Of a stretch of DNA of 64,000 nt, positions 43,219 to 51,477 are shown piece by piece. Below the pieces are notes generated by a model. It was not told the origin of the DNA and ran no database searches. It worked only from the letters and a program-made list of their open reading frames with translations. The stretch comes from Microtetraspora glauca (GTDB taxonomy: Bacteria; Actinomycetota; Actinomycetes; Streptomycetales; Streptomycetaceae): positions 248,001 to 312,000 of the forward strand of contig JOFO01000002.1 of the NCBI GenBank assembly GCA_000721275.1, in the 5' to 3' direction. Made by a program: the position numbers and the translations under genes. The stretch's first letter is position 1, and the number at the start of each line of letters is the position of its first letter.

Positions 43219-43241
43219 CACCCATGGGCCTACCATGGGTG
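43219..43241. promoter_or_regulatory. 9-bp inverted repeat in the sigH operon leader
   Basis: CACCCATGG (43219-43227) and CCATGGGTG (43233-43241) form a perfect inverted repeat with a 5-nt spacer. It is a candidate operator or leader hairpin; the regulator is unknown. Confidence 0.5.
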
Positions 43242-43394
43242 ACGGGCCGGGATCGGGGGCCCGGGGGCTTGCGGCGACACGGCAGGATGGATCGCGATAG
43301 CGTCACGGCGGACCGCGCAGCCCCTGCGTGACCGCGCCCGGTCCGGGGGTCTCCCCCGGGCCCCGAATGAGCTTGTGCCACCTTGGAGGTGAGG

Positions 43395-43808
43395 GTGTCC
43401 CAGATCGCAGGCGAGCCCGGGACCCAGGACTTCGTGGAAGTCCGGCTGCCCGCTGCGGGTGCCTATCTGTCCGTGCTGCGTACGGCCACGGCCGGCCTCG
43501 CGGCGCGCTTGGACTTCACCCTCGACGAGATCGAGGACTTGCGGATCGCGGTGGACGAGGCGTGCGCGATCCTGCTCCAGCAGGCGGTGCCCGGCTCGGT
43601 CCTGAGCTGCGTCTTCCGGCTGGTGGACGACTCCCTCGACGTGACCGTGTCCGCGCCGACGACGGACGGCCGGGCCCCCGAGCGGGACACCTTCGCCTGG
43701 ACGGTGCTGTCGGCGCTGGCCGGCAAGGTCGAGTCGTCGGTCGCGGAGGACAACACGGTCTCGATCAGCCTGTACAAACAGCGCGGCGCGGGGCCAGGCC
43801 CGGCGTGA
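43395..43808 (+). CDS. prsH: anti-sigma factor, RsbW-type ATP-binding protein
   Basis: 137 residues of the RsbW/SpoIIAB fold: FTLDEIEDLRIAVDEACAIL is the N box and DSLDVTVSAPTTDG the weak G1 region. It should hold the adjacent SigH inactive until stress. The GTG at 43395 has GGAGG 5 nt upstream; TTG 43383 is also in frame. It overlaps sigH as GTGA. In S. coelicolor the equivalent gene is called prsH or ushX. Confidence 0.9.
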   Translation: MSQIAGEPGTQDFVEVRLPAAGAYLSVLRTATAGLAARLDFTLDEIEDLRIAVDEACAILLQQAVPGSVLSCVFRLVDDSLDVTVSAPTTDGRAPERDTFAWTVLSALAGKVESSVAEDNTVSISLYKQRGAGPGPA

Positions 43809-44827
43809 GGAGCGGGGACGCGACGGCCGGCATCCCCGGCCAGCAGGCGGCGGGACCGCACGAGGTCGCTACGGAGCAGCAGGCGGACCAGATGAGCGAG
43901 CACGAGCAGCAGCACGACGAGGCTGCCCCGGGCCCGGGCCCGTCCCCGGACGGGAGCGCCGGGACGGCGGACGCGACGCCCGGGGACGCGGGCGCGGAAG
44001 CGGCGCCTGCCGCAGAGACGGCGGACGGCGACAGCGACAGCGACAGCGGGGACGACGCGGGGGATCCGCCTCCGCAGGACCGCAGCGGTGCCCGCGCGCT
44101 CTTCGTGGAGCTGCGGTCGCTGCCGGAGGGCTCTCCGGAGAAGGCCGAGCTGCGCAACCGGCTGGTACGGATGCACCTGCCGCTGGTCGAGCACCTGGCG
44201 CGGCGCTTCCGCAACCGCGGCGAGCCGCTGGACGACCTGACCCAGGTGGCGACGATCGGCCTGATCAAGTCGGTCGACCGGTTCGACCCGGAGCGGGGCG
44301 TGGAGTTCTCCACATACGCGACGCCGACGGTGGTCGGCGAGATCAAGCGGCACTTCCGCGACAAGGGCTGGGCGGTCCGGGTGCCGCGCCGGCTCCAGGA
44401 GCTGCGTCTGTCGCTGACGACGGCGACGGCGGAGCTGTCGCAGCAGCACGGACGGTCACCGACCGTGCACGAGCTGGCGGAGCGGCTGGGGATCTCCGAG
44501 GAGGAGGTCCTGGAGGGTCTGGAGTCGGCGAACGCCTACTCGACGCTGTCCCTGGACGTGCCGGACACCGACGACGAGTCGCCGGCGGTCGCGGACACGC
44601 TGGGCGCGGAGGACGAGGCCCTGGAGGGGGTCGAGTACCGGGAGTCGCTCAAGCCGCTCCTGGAGGGCCTGCCGCCGCGGGAGAAGCGGATCCTGCTGCT
44701 GCGGTTCTTCGGGAACATGACCCAGTCGCAGATCGCGCAGGAGGTCGGCATCTCGCAGATGCACGTCTCCCGGCTGCTCGCCAGGACCCTGGCGCAGCTG
44801 CGGGAGAAGCTCCTCGTGGAGGAGTGA
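43805..44827 (+). CDS. sigH: SigB-family stress sigma factor with acidic N-terminal extension
   Basis: 340 residues from GTG 43805, or 311 from ATG 43892. Residues 1-95 are a disordered acidic extension (DGDSDSDSGDDAGD). Sigma region 2 follows (LPLVEHLARRFRNRGEPLDD, QVATIGLIKSVDRFDPERGV), then region 3 and region 4 (PPREKRILLLRFFGNMTQSQ, EVGISQMHVSRLL). S. coelicolor SigH is known in several N-terminal forms, and the two starts here would give two. Operon with the anti-sigma gene. Confidence 0.9.
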   Translation: MRSGDATAGIPGQQAAGPHEVATEQQADQMSEHEQQHDEAAPGPGPSPDGSAGTADATPGDAGAEAAPAAETADGDSDSDSGDDAGDPPPQDRSGARALFVELRSLPEGSPEKAELRNRLVRMHLPLVEHLARRFRNRGEPLDDLTQVATIGLIKSVDRFDPERGVEFSTYATPTVVGEIKRHFRDKGWAVRVPRRLQELRLSLTTATAELSQQHGRSPTVHELAERLGISEEEVLEGLESANAYSTLSLDVPDTDDESPAVADTLGAEDEALEGVEYRESLKPLLEGLPPREKRILLLRFFGNMTQSQIAQEVGISQMHVSRLLARTLAQLREKLLVEE

Positions 44828-44830
44828 GGG

Positions 44831-45244
44831 TCAGGAGGCGTCCTGGCCGGGGCGCCGGATGCCGAGCGCCTGGGTCGTGGCCGGGTTCACCAGCAGGACG
44901 AGCCCGGTCACGGCGAGCACGGCGAGCGCGATGCCGTACGGGATCACGCCCTCGGTCTGGAGCATCTGCCAGGCGACCGGCAGGGCGAGGACCTGGGTGA
45001 TGACGGCGGGGCCCCGGCTCCAGGAGCGCATCCGCCACAGGCCGACGGCGGCGGCGAGCGGGATCAGGCCGAGCGCGGCGAGGGTCACCCCGCCGGTGAC
45101 GCCGCCGGTCAGGTCGGCGCCGTCGACCAGCGTCCGCACCAGCATGTACACGCCGCCGGCGAGCAGCGCGAGGGCCTCGACGAGGGCCACGCCCGCGGCT
45201 GCGGCCAGGCGGGCGGGGCGGGGGGTCTGCTCCGTACTGCTCAT
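44831..45244 (-). CDS. small integral membrane protein
   Basis: 137 residues with four hydrophobic helices (LAAAAGVALVEALALLAGGV, GGVTLAALGLIPLAAAVGLW, AVITQVLALPVAWQML, YGIALAVLAVTGLVLLV). No family recognised beyond a conserved streptomycete membrane protein. It is convergent with sigH, 3 nt apart, and divergent from the lipid kinase. Confidence 0.82.
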   Translation of the reverse strand: MSSTEQTPRPARLAAAAGVALVEALALLAGGVYMLVRTLVDGADLTGGVTGGVTLAALGLIPLAAAVGLWRMRSWSRGPAVITQVLALPVAWQMLQTEGVIPYGIALAVLAVTGLVLLVNPATTQALGIRRPGQDAS

Positions 45245-45349
45245 GAGAGGCAGCGTAACGGGACCGGCGCCGGGACCGGAGCCCGCCGGGGGTGTCCGGG
45301 GAGCGGGCGCGAGTGGGATCGGTACCACCGGGTAGGTACGCTGGCGGGC

Positions 45350-46318
45350 ATGCGCGCACTTCTCGTGGTCAATCCGGCAGCCACCACCACCAGTGCCCGC
45401 ACCCGTGACGTGCTGATCCACGCGCTGGCCAGCGAGATGAAGCTGGAGGCCGTCAGCACCGAGTACCGCGGGCACGCGCGGGACCTCGGGCGGCGGGCGG
45501 CCGAGTCCGGGGAGATCGACCTGGTCGTGGCGCTCGGCGGCGACGGCACGGTCAACGAGGTGGTGAACGGGCTGCTGCACCACGGGCCCGATCCGGACCG
45601 GCTGCCCGGTCTGGCGGTCGTGCCGGGCGGATCGACGAACGTCTTCGCCCGGGCGCTGGGGCTGCCGAACGACGCGGTGGAGGCGACCGGCGCCCTGCTG
45701 GACGCGCTGCGCGAGCGGAGTGCCCGGACGGTGAGCCTCGGTCTCGCGTCGGGGACGCCGGACACCCCGGACGAGGAGGTGCCGGCCCGCTGGTTCACCT
45801 TCTGCGCCGGGCTCGGCTTCGACGCCGGCGTGGTCGGCCGGGTCGAACAGCAGCGCGAGCAGGGGAAGCGGTCGACGCACGCGCTCTATCTGCGCCAGGT
45901 GTTCCGCCAGTTCCTGGAGGACCCGCACCGGCGGCACGGGACGATCACGCTGGAGCGGCCCGGCGCGGAGCCGGTCGAGGACCTGGTCCTCTCCATAATC
46001 TGCAACACCTCCCCCTGGACCTACCTGGGCAATCGTCCGGTGTACGCGTCCCCGGAGGCGTCCTTCGACACCGCGCTCGACGTGCTCGGGCTGAGCCGGC
46101 TCTCGACCCCGGCGGTGGCCCGTTACGCCACCCAGCTGCTCACTTCCAGCCCCGAGCGGGGCCCGCGCGGCAAGCACGCGACGACCCTGCACGACCTGAC
46201 CGACTTCACCTTGCATTCGAAGGTGCCCCTCCCCCTCCAGATGGACGGAGACCACCTCGGACTGCGCACGAGCGTGACGTTCACAGGCGTACGCCGTGCA
46301 CTGCGTGTGATTGTGTGA
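45350..46318 (+). CDS. diacylglycerol/lipid kinase family protein
   Basis: 322 residues of the DAGK catalytic family. The nucleotide-binding GGDGTVNEVV motif and VPGGSTNVFARALGLP are present, with a C-terminal beta-rich lobe. It should phosphorylate a lipid such as diacylglycerol at the membrane. A TACGCT -10 (45337-45342) is 7 nt before the ATG, so a leaderless mRNA is likely. Confidence 0.93.
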   Translation: MRALLVVNPAATTTSARTRDVLIHALASEMKLEAVSTEYRGHARDLGRRAAESGEIDLVVALGGDGTVNEVVNGLLHHGPDPDRLPGLAVVPGGSTNVFARALGLPNDAVEATGALLDALRERSARTVSLGLASGTPDTPDEEVPARWFTFCAGLGFDAGVVGRVEQQREQGKRSTHALYLRQVFRQFLEDPHRRHGTITLERPGAEPVEDLVLSIICNTSPWTYLGNRPVYASPEASFDTALDVLGLSRLSTPAVARYATQLLTSSPERGPRGKHATTLHDLTDFTLHSKVPLPLQMDGDHLGLRTSVTFTGVRRALRVIV

Positions 46319-46635
46319 GTGGAAGGGGCGAAAGTCCTTGCACTCGAACGTTTAGGCGCGGCTCCACCCCTTAGAAGTACGGCTGTGACCTAGCCGACAC
46401 CGAGGAATCAAAAAAAACTTTCCGGAAGGGGTTGTATCCGCTGCCGAGGTTTGCGAGTCTCTTCTTGGCGATCGGGACGGCCCGCAGGACCGGCCTCCAC
46501 TGAGAGCCAGAACCCCTCCTCAAACCCAGGACCACACCGGTTCATCCGGCAGTCGGCCCTTCACTTGTTGAGGGATTCGTGAAAGCGTTCACATTCACAA
46601 GCAACCTGCATGTAACACCGAGAGAGGTAGCAGCC
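46319..46635 (+). promoter_or_regulatory. wblE upstream region
   Basis: No gene in 317 nt. It holds an A-tract (46410-46417) with the palindrome TTCCGGAA (46420-46427), and a GTGAA-N4-TTCAC inverted repeat (46579-46592) about 45 nt before wblE. These are candidate control sites; no clean SigR promoter could be fitted. Confidence 0.45.
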
Positions 46636-46893
46636 ATGGACTGGCGTCACAACGCCGTTTGTCGTGAGGAAGACCCCGAGCTGTTCTTCCCCATCGGCAA
46701 CACCGGTCCTGCGCTGCTGCAGATCGAGGAAGCCAAGGCCGTCTGCCGCCGCTGCCCCGTCATGGAGCAGTGCCTGCAGTGGGCGCTCGAGTCCGGCCAG
46801 GACTCCGGCGTCTGGGGTGGCCTCAGCGAGGACGAGCGCCGCGCGATGAAGCGCCGCGCCGCCCGCAACCGGGCGCGCAACGCCAGCGCCTGA
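46636..46893 (+). CDS. wblE: WhiB-like iron-sulfur regulator
   Basis: 85 residues from the ATG at 46636 with GAGAGG 8 nt upstream; a longer frame from GTG 46579 is not needed. The four iron-sulfur ligands are Cys9, Cys37, Cys40 and Cys46, followed by the turn motif GVWGGLSEDERR and a basic tail (KRRAARNRARN) for DNA contact. Wbl proteins bind the primary sigma factor and respond to redox or NO. Size and neighbours match WblE. Confidence 0.94.
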   Translation: MDWRHNAVCREEDPELFFPIGNTGPALLQIEEAKAVCRRCPVMEQCLQWALESGQDSGVWGGLSEDERRAMKRRAARNRARNASA

Positions 46894-46991
46894 GCCACCT
46901 GCACAGCCTGAGGCACGCGGCGCGTACACCGCGTACGCATTCACCGCCCCCGAGCCGCAGCGCGCAGCAGTAAGCAGTACCCCACAGCATT

Positions 46992-47026
46992 CGAGCCCCG
47001 GACCGATCACTTCGGTCCGGGGCTCG
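46992..47026. terminator. bidirectional terminator between wblE and the histidine kinase
   Basis: Perfect 15-bp stem (46992-47006 with 47012-47026) and a 5-nt loop between convergent genes. Confidence 0.85.
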
Positions 47027-47063
47027 CTGCTGTGCGTGACCGGATCGCCGGCCCGCCGGGGGC

Positions 47064-48539
47064 TTACTTCTGCGGGCGGACCGGGATGTCCAGGACCACC
47101 TTGGTGCCGCCCTCGCTGCCGGGCCGCATGTCGAAGGTGCCGCCCAACTCCCCTTCCACCAGGGTCCGTACGATCTGCAGGCCGAGGTTGCCGGCGGTCT
47201 GCGGGTCGAAGTCGGCGGGGAGCCCGCGGCCGTCGTCCCGGACGGTGATGAGGAGCCGCGCGTCGGCCCGGGGCTCGCCGCGGACCGCGCTGACCTCGAC
47301 CGTGCCGTGCTCGCCGGGGGCGAAGGCGTGCTCCAGGGCGTTCTGCAGGATCTCGGTGAGGACCATGGAGAGCGGGGTGGCGACCTCCGCGTCCAGGATG
47401 CCGAAGCGGCCGTTGCGCCGGCAGGTCACCTTGCCCGGGGAGATCTCGGCGACCATCGCGATGACCCGGTCGGCGATCTCGTCGAACTCCACCCGCTCGT
47501 CCAGGTTCTGGGACAGCGTCTCGTGGACGATGGCGATCGAACCGACGCGCCGCACCGCCTCGTTGAGTGCCTCGCGGCCCCGGTCGGAGTCCATCCGGCG
47601 GGCCTGGAGGCGCAACAGGGCCGCCACCGTCTGCAGGTTGTTCTTCACCCGGTGGTGGATCTCCCGGATGGTGGCGTCCTTGGTGATCAACTCGCGCTCG
47701 CGCCGCCGCAGTTCGGTGACGTCGCGGAGCAGCACCAGCGAGCCGATGCGGGTGCCCTTGGGCTTGAGCGGGATGGAACGCAGCTGGATGACCCCGCCGT
47801 TGCCCTCCACCTCGAAGTTCCTCGGGGCGTAGCCGGAGGCGAGTTTGACCAGGGCCTCGTCCACCGGGCCGCGGGACGGGGCCAGTTCGGCGGTGATCTG
47901 GCCGAGGTGCTGTCCGACCAGGTCGGTGGCGAGGCCGAGCCGGTGGTAGGCGGAGAGGGCGTTGGGCGAGGCGTACTGGACCGTGCCCTCGGCGTCCAGC
48001 CGGACCAGGCCGTCGCCGGCCCGCGGCAGGGAGTCCATGTCGGACTGCTCGCCGGGGTAGGGGAAGGCGCCGGCCGCGATCATCTGGGCGAGGTCGGACG
48101 CCGACTGGAGGTAGGTGAGCTCCAGCCGGGAGGGGGTGCGGACGGTCAGCAGGTTGGTGTTGCGGGCGATCACGCCGAGGACGCGGCCCTCGCGGCGCAC
48201 GGGGATCGACTCGACCCGGACCGGGACCTCCTCGCGCCACTCGGGGTCGCCCTCGCGGACGATCCGGCCCTCGTCGAGGGCGGCGTCCAGCAGCGGGCGG
48301 CGGCCGCGCGGGACCAGGTGGCCGACCATGTCGTCCTGGTAGGAGGTGGGGCCGGTGTTCGGGCGCATCTGGGCGACGGAGACGTACCGGGTGCCGTCGA
48401 GGGTGGGGACCCACAGGACGAGGTCGGCGAAGGAGAGGTCGGAGAGCAGCTGCCACTCCGACACCAGCAGGTGGAGCCACTCCAGGTCGGAGTCGCTCAG
48501 GGCGGTGTGCTGGCGGACGAGGTCGTTCATGGAGGGCAC
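47064..48539 (-). CDS. PdtaS-like sensor histidine kinase (HisKA_2)
   Basis: 491 residues. A GAF-like sensor (residues 20-160) and a PAS domain (175-275) precede a HisKA_2 phosphoacceptor region, IREIHHRVKNNLQTVAALLR, with His295/His296, and a HATPase_c domain (EILQNALEHAFAPGEHG, DDGRGLP). No membrane segments, so it is cytoplasmic. GTG 48539 is preferred over ATG 48530 because TACGCT (48546-48551 reverse) is 6 nt upstream, a leaderless start. PdtaS kinases signal to RNA-binding ANTAR regulators; no partner is in the window. Confidence 0.92.
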   Translation of the reverse strand: MPSMNDLVRQHTALSDSDLEWLHLLVSEWQLLSDLSFADLVLWVPTLDGTRYVSVAQMRPNTGPTSYQDDMVGHLVPRGRRPLLDAALDEGRIVREGDPEWREEVPVRVESIPVRREGRVLGVIARNTNLLTVRTPSRLELTYLQSASDLAQMIAAGAFPYPGEQSDMDSLPRAGDGLVRLDAEGTVQYASPNALSAYHRLGLATDLVGQHLGQITAELAPSRGPVDEALVKLASGYAPRNFEVEGNGGVIQLRSIPLKPKGTRIGSLVLLRDVTELRRRERELITKDATIREIHHRVKNNLQTVAALLRLQARRMDSDRGREALNEAVRRVGSIAIVHETLSQNLDERVEFDEIADRVIAMVAEISPGKVTCRRNGRFGILDAEVATPLSMVLTEILQNALEHAFAPGEHGTVEVSAVRGEPRADARLLITVRDDGRGLPADFDPQTAGNLGLQIVRTLVEGELGGTFDMRPGSEGGTKVVLDIPVRPQK

Positions 48540-48646
48540 GGTGCGAGCGTACCCGCGGAATTAACGGCTGGTGAACCTGGCTCTTCGGGGCTCCGTGTTG
48601 GAGGATGGGCCCGGAAACACCGCGTTCAGGTGGATGGACAGACAAG

Positions 48647-48662
48647 AATGGTCTAGTCCACA
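48647..48662. promoter_or_regulatory. DasR-like (dre) site far upstream of nagB
   Basis: TGGTCTAGTCCA (48649-48660) differs by one base from the symmetrical dre core TGGTCTAGACCA. It is about 110 nt upstream of the histidine kinase start and 409 nt upstream of nagB. Confidence 0.65.
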
Positions 48663-48687
48663 ATGAGCGCATCGAACTGCACACACC

Positions 48688-48714
48688 TCCATCCTCCCCG
48701 CACAGGAGGATGGA
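48688..48714 (+). promoter_or_regulatory. hairpin downstream of the dre site
   Basis: Perfect 10-bp stem (48688-48697 with 48705-48714) and a 7-nt loop in the long non-coding stretch 48540-49070. It may be a terminator or attenuator for a transcript starting near the dre site. Confidence 0.5.
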
Positions 48715-49014
48715 CGAGGTTCCCGGCGCCCTCTGCCCTGATCGCGCCGAGACCTCCCTTACGGCCGAGGGTCCGCACACCCCCGGCCGGGCACACCCGG
48801 GCTGCGGTGCCGGGCGGGTTGAGGGTCCCGCCGGGCGCCGCGGCCCGCGGTCGTTTCCGGGGTCTTCGCCGGGCCCGCGGACCGGGGCGCGCACGGGGTT
48901 CGAGTGGCTGGCGCGGGGGGTGCGGCCGAGGATGGTGGAGGGGAGAGGTGCGGGCCGTCCGGGGTGCGGAACGGCATGAGGAGACGGGCCTCCCTCTGCT
49001 AAATTGGGACTTTG

Positions 49015-49030
49015 ATTGGTCTATACCACA
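49015..49030. promoter_or_regulatory. DasR-responsive (dre) site of nagB
   Basis: TGGTCTATACCA (49017-49028) matches the dre core at 11 of 12 positions and lies 43 nt before the nagB start, where DasR would block transcription until glucosamine-6-phosphate is present. Confidence 0.85.
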
Positions 49031-49070
49031 CGGCCCCTCCCCAGCCCCTCACCAGATCGGCAGGCACAGC

Positions 49071-49856
49071 GTGGAAGTTGTCATCGTCAAGGACGCCAAG
49101 GCGGGCGGAGAGCTCATCGCGGACGGCATCGCCGGCCTCCTGCGCCGCAAGCCCGACGCGCTGCTCGGCGTGGCCACGGGCTCGACCCCGATCCCGATCT
49201 ACGACGCCCTGATCGCCCAGGTGCGCGCCGGCGCCGTGGACGCCTCCCGGGCGCGCATCGCCCAGCTGGACGAGTACGTCGGCCTGCGCGCCGGGCACCC
49301 GGAGTCGTACCGCTCGACCGTGCTGCGCCAGGTCGTGGAGCCGCTCGGCCTGCCCGAGGACCACTTCATGGGGCCCGACGGCTCGGCCGAGGACGTCCAG
49401 GCGGCCTGCGAGGCGTACGACAAGGCGCTGGCCGACGCCGGCGGCGTGGACCTCCAGATCCTCGGCATCGGCACCGACGGGCACATCGGCTTCAACGAGC
49501 CCTGCTCCTCGCTCGCCTCCCGCACCCGGATCAAGACGCTCACCGAGCAGACCCGGATCGACAACGCGCGCTTCTTCGACGACGACATCGAGCAGGTCCC
49601 GCACCACGTCATCACCCAGGGCATCGGCACCATCCTGGAGGCCCGCCACCTGGTGCTGCTGGCCACCGGCGAGGGCAAGGCGGAGGCGGTCGCGCAGACC
49701 GTCGAGGGGCCCGTCGCCGCGCTCGTGCCGGCCTCCGCGCTGCAGCTGCACCCGCACGCCACCGTGGTCGTGGACGAGGCCGCCGCCTCGAAGCTGAAGC
49801 TCGCCGACTACTTCCGCCACACCTACGCGAACAAGCCCTCCTGGCAGGGCATCTGA
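49071..49856 (+). CDS. nagB: glucosamine-6-phosphate deaminase
   Basis: 261 residues. NagB converts glucosamine-6-phosphate to fructose-6-phosphate and ammonia. Signatures: LLGVATGSTPIPIYDAL, RIAQLDEYVGL (catalytic Asp), GIGTDGHIGFNEP and VTQGIGTI-like HHVITQGIGT. The GTG at 49071 starts the family N-terminus (VEVVIVKD). The frame stays open for 136 codons upstream, but without plausible protein sequence. A dre site is just upstream. Confidence 0.95.
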   Translation: MEVVIVKDAKAGGELIADGIAGLLRRKPDALLGVATGSTPIPIYDALIAQVRAGAVDASRARIAQLDEYVGLRAGHPESYRSTVLRQVVEPLGLPEDHFMGPDGSAEDVQAACEAYDKALADAGGVDLQILGIGTDGHIGFNEPCSSLASRTRIKTLTEQTRIDNARFFDDDIEQVPHHVITQGIGTILEARHLVLLATGEGKAEAVAQTVEGPVAALVPASALQLHPHATVVVDEAAASKLKLADYFRHTYANKPSWQGI

Positions 49857-49881
49857 ACCCCGCGCCACCCACCGGCGCACC

Positions 49882-49920
49882 GAAGGGGCCCGGCACCTGA
49901 TCCAGGTGCCGGGCCCCTTC
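49882..49920. terminator. bidirectional terminator between nagB and dasD
   Basis: Perfect 18-bp stem (49882-49899 with 49903-49920) and a 3-nt loop. Confidence 0.88.
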
Positions 49921-49941
49921 GCGTACGCGCGGACGGGTCCG

Positions 49942-51468
49942 TCAGGCGCCGGTGCCGGCCACGGCCTCGGCGGCGGCCCGGCCGCAGACCCGGGCGGCGC
50001 CGTGCGTGGCGATGTGCAGGGCGCCGCGCGGCCCGGCCTCGTTCAGCCCCATCTCGACCACGACGGTGTCCGGGCGGGCGGCGACCAGGCCGTCCAGGGC
50101 CGCGGTCATCCACGAGTGCCGGTGGAGGTCGCGGACGACCGCGACGATCCGCCGCTCCCCCGCCGCCGCGAGCACGGCGTCCGCCGTGGCGTCGGCGCCG
50201 AAGGAGCCGGAGGCGGTGCCGGGCAGCAGCCGGTCCAGCTCGGCGGCGACGCCCCACGGGGTCTCGTCGCCGACCGCGAAGTTGGCGACCGGGGTGAAGG
50301 AGGCGACGAAGGGGGCGCTCGACACCGGGGTGTGGGGCCCGTCGCCCCTGGTGATCCGCAGGGCCCGGCGGGCCGCCACGAGTCCGATGCCGGCGCCGGG
50401 CGCGGTCCCCTCCTGCACTGCCGCGCCCGGCACCGGTCCAGCCCCCCTCGCCCGGTGCGCCTGGGTCCAGGACGCCAGCGCGCGCACGCGCGCCGCGGCG
50501 TCGGCCAGCCGCTCCTCGGGCAGTTCACCGGTCCGTACCGCGGAGACGAGCGCGTCGCGCAGCCGCAGCACGGTGTCCTCGTCGCACAGCCCGCCGCCGA
50601 CGCAGATGGCGTCGGCGCCCGCCGCGATCGCGAGGACGGATCCGCGCTCGATGCCGTAGGTCGCGGCGACGGCCTGCATCTCCATGCCGTCGGTCACGAT
50701 CAGGCCGTCGAAGCCCAGCTCCTGGCGAAGCAGACCGGTGAGGATCTGCGGGCTCAGGGTGGCCGGACGTTCGGTGTCGAGCGCGGGAAGCAGGATATGC
50801 GCGCTCATGACCGCTTTGGTACCCGCGGCGATCGCCGCGCGGAAAGGCACCAGCTCACGGGCGTGCAGTGTGGCGAGGTCCACATCGATCCGGGGCAGCG
50901 CGTCGTGCGAGTCGACGTTGGTGTCGCCGTGCCCGGGGAAGTGCTTGGTGCAGGCCGCGACCCCGACGGCCTGGAGGCCGTCGACGTACGCCACCGTGTG
51001 CCGGGCGACCAGGTCGGGGTCGGGACCGAAGGAGCGGACGCCGATCACCGGGTTCTCGGCGTTGGAGTTCACGTCGGCCGAGGGCGCCCAGTTGAGGTCG
51101 ATGCCGCAGGCGACGAGCCGGCGGCCGAGCTCGCGGGCGACGGCCCGGGTCAGCTCGACGTCGTCGACCCGGCCCAGGGCGTAGTTGCCCGGGAAGGACG
51201 AGCCCTCGTTGACCTCCAGGCGGGTGACGTCGCCGCCCTCCTCGTCGATGGCAACGAGGACGTCCTCCCGCTCGGCGCGCAGCTGCGCGGTGAGGCGGGC
51301 GAGCTGCTCGGGGCCGGCGACGTTGCGGCCGAAGAGGCCGACGGACGACAGACCCTCGCCGATCCGGCGGAGCAGCCAGTCGGGGGCGGTGGTGCCGACG
51401 AAGCCGGGCTGGAGCACCGTGAGCGCGTCACGGGTCAGGGTGTCCGAGCCGTGTACGAGTGTGGTCAT
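49942..51468 (-). CDS. dasD: GH3 beta-N-acetylglucosaminidase
   Basis: 508 residues without a signal peptide, so a cytoplasmic glycosidase that splits imported chitobiose. The NagZ/GH3 signature KHFPGHGDTNVDSHDALP (with the His-Asp acid/base pair) and the nucleophile region GLIVTDGMEMQAVA are present. It starts 9 nt after dasC, completing a dasA-dasB-dasC-dasD operon, as known in S. coelicolor. Confidence 0.94.
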   Translation of the reverse strand: MTTLVHGSDTLTRDALTVLQPGFVGTTAPDWLLRRIGEGLSSVGLFGRNVAGPEQLARLTAQLRAEREDVLVAIDEEGGDVTRLEVNEGSSFPGNYALGRVDDVELTRAVARELGRRLVACGIDLNWAPSADVNSNAENPVIGVRSFGPDPDLVARHTVAYVDGLQAVGVAACTKHFPGHGDTNVDSHDALPRIDVDLATLHARELVPFRAAIAAGTKAVMSAHILLPALDTERPATLSPQILTGLLRQELGFDGLIVTDGMEMQAVAATYGIERGSVLAIAAGADAICVGGGLCDEDTVLRLRDALVSAVRTGELPEERLADAAARVRALASWTQAHRARGAGPVPGAAVQEGTAPGAGIGLVAARRALRITRGDGPHTPVSSAPFVASFTPVANFAVGDETPWGVAAELDRLLPGTASGSFGADATADAVLAAAGERRIVAVVRDLHRHSWMTAALDGLVAARPDTVVVEMGLNEAGPRGALHIATHGAARVCGRAAAEAVAGTGA

Positions 51469-51477
51469 GGGGCGCCG

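Noticed and set aside
46404..46451. SigR-type promoter (GGAAT-N18-GTT) before wblE
   Set aside because: The GGAAT/GGAAG and GTT pairs found are spaced 20 and 22 nt, not 18, so the match is not good enough.
48663..49070. In-frame 136-codon extension upstream of nagB
   Set aside because: The translation is Arg/Gly/Pro-rich and unlike protein, NagB has its normal N-terminus at 49071, and a dre site lies within the stretch.
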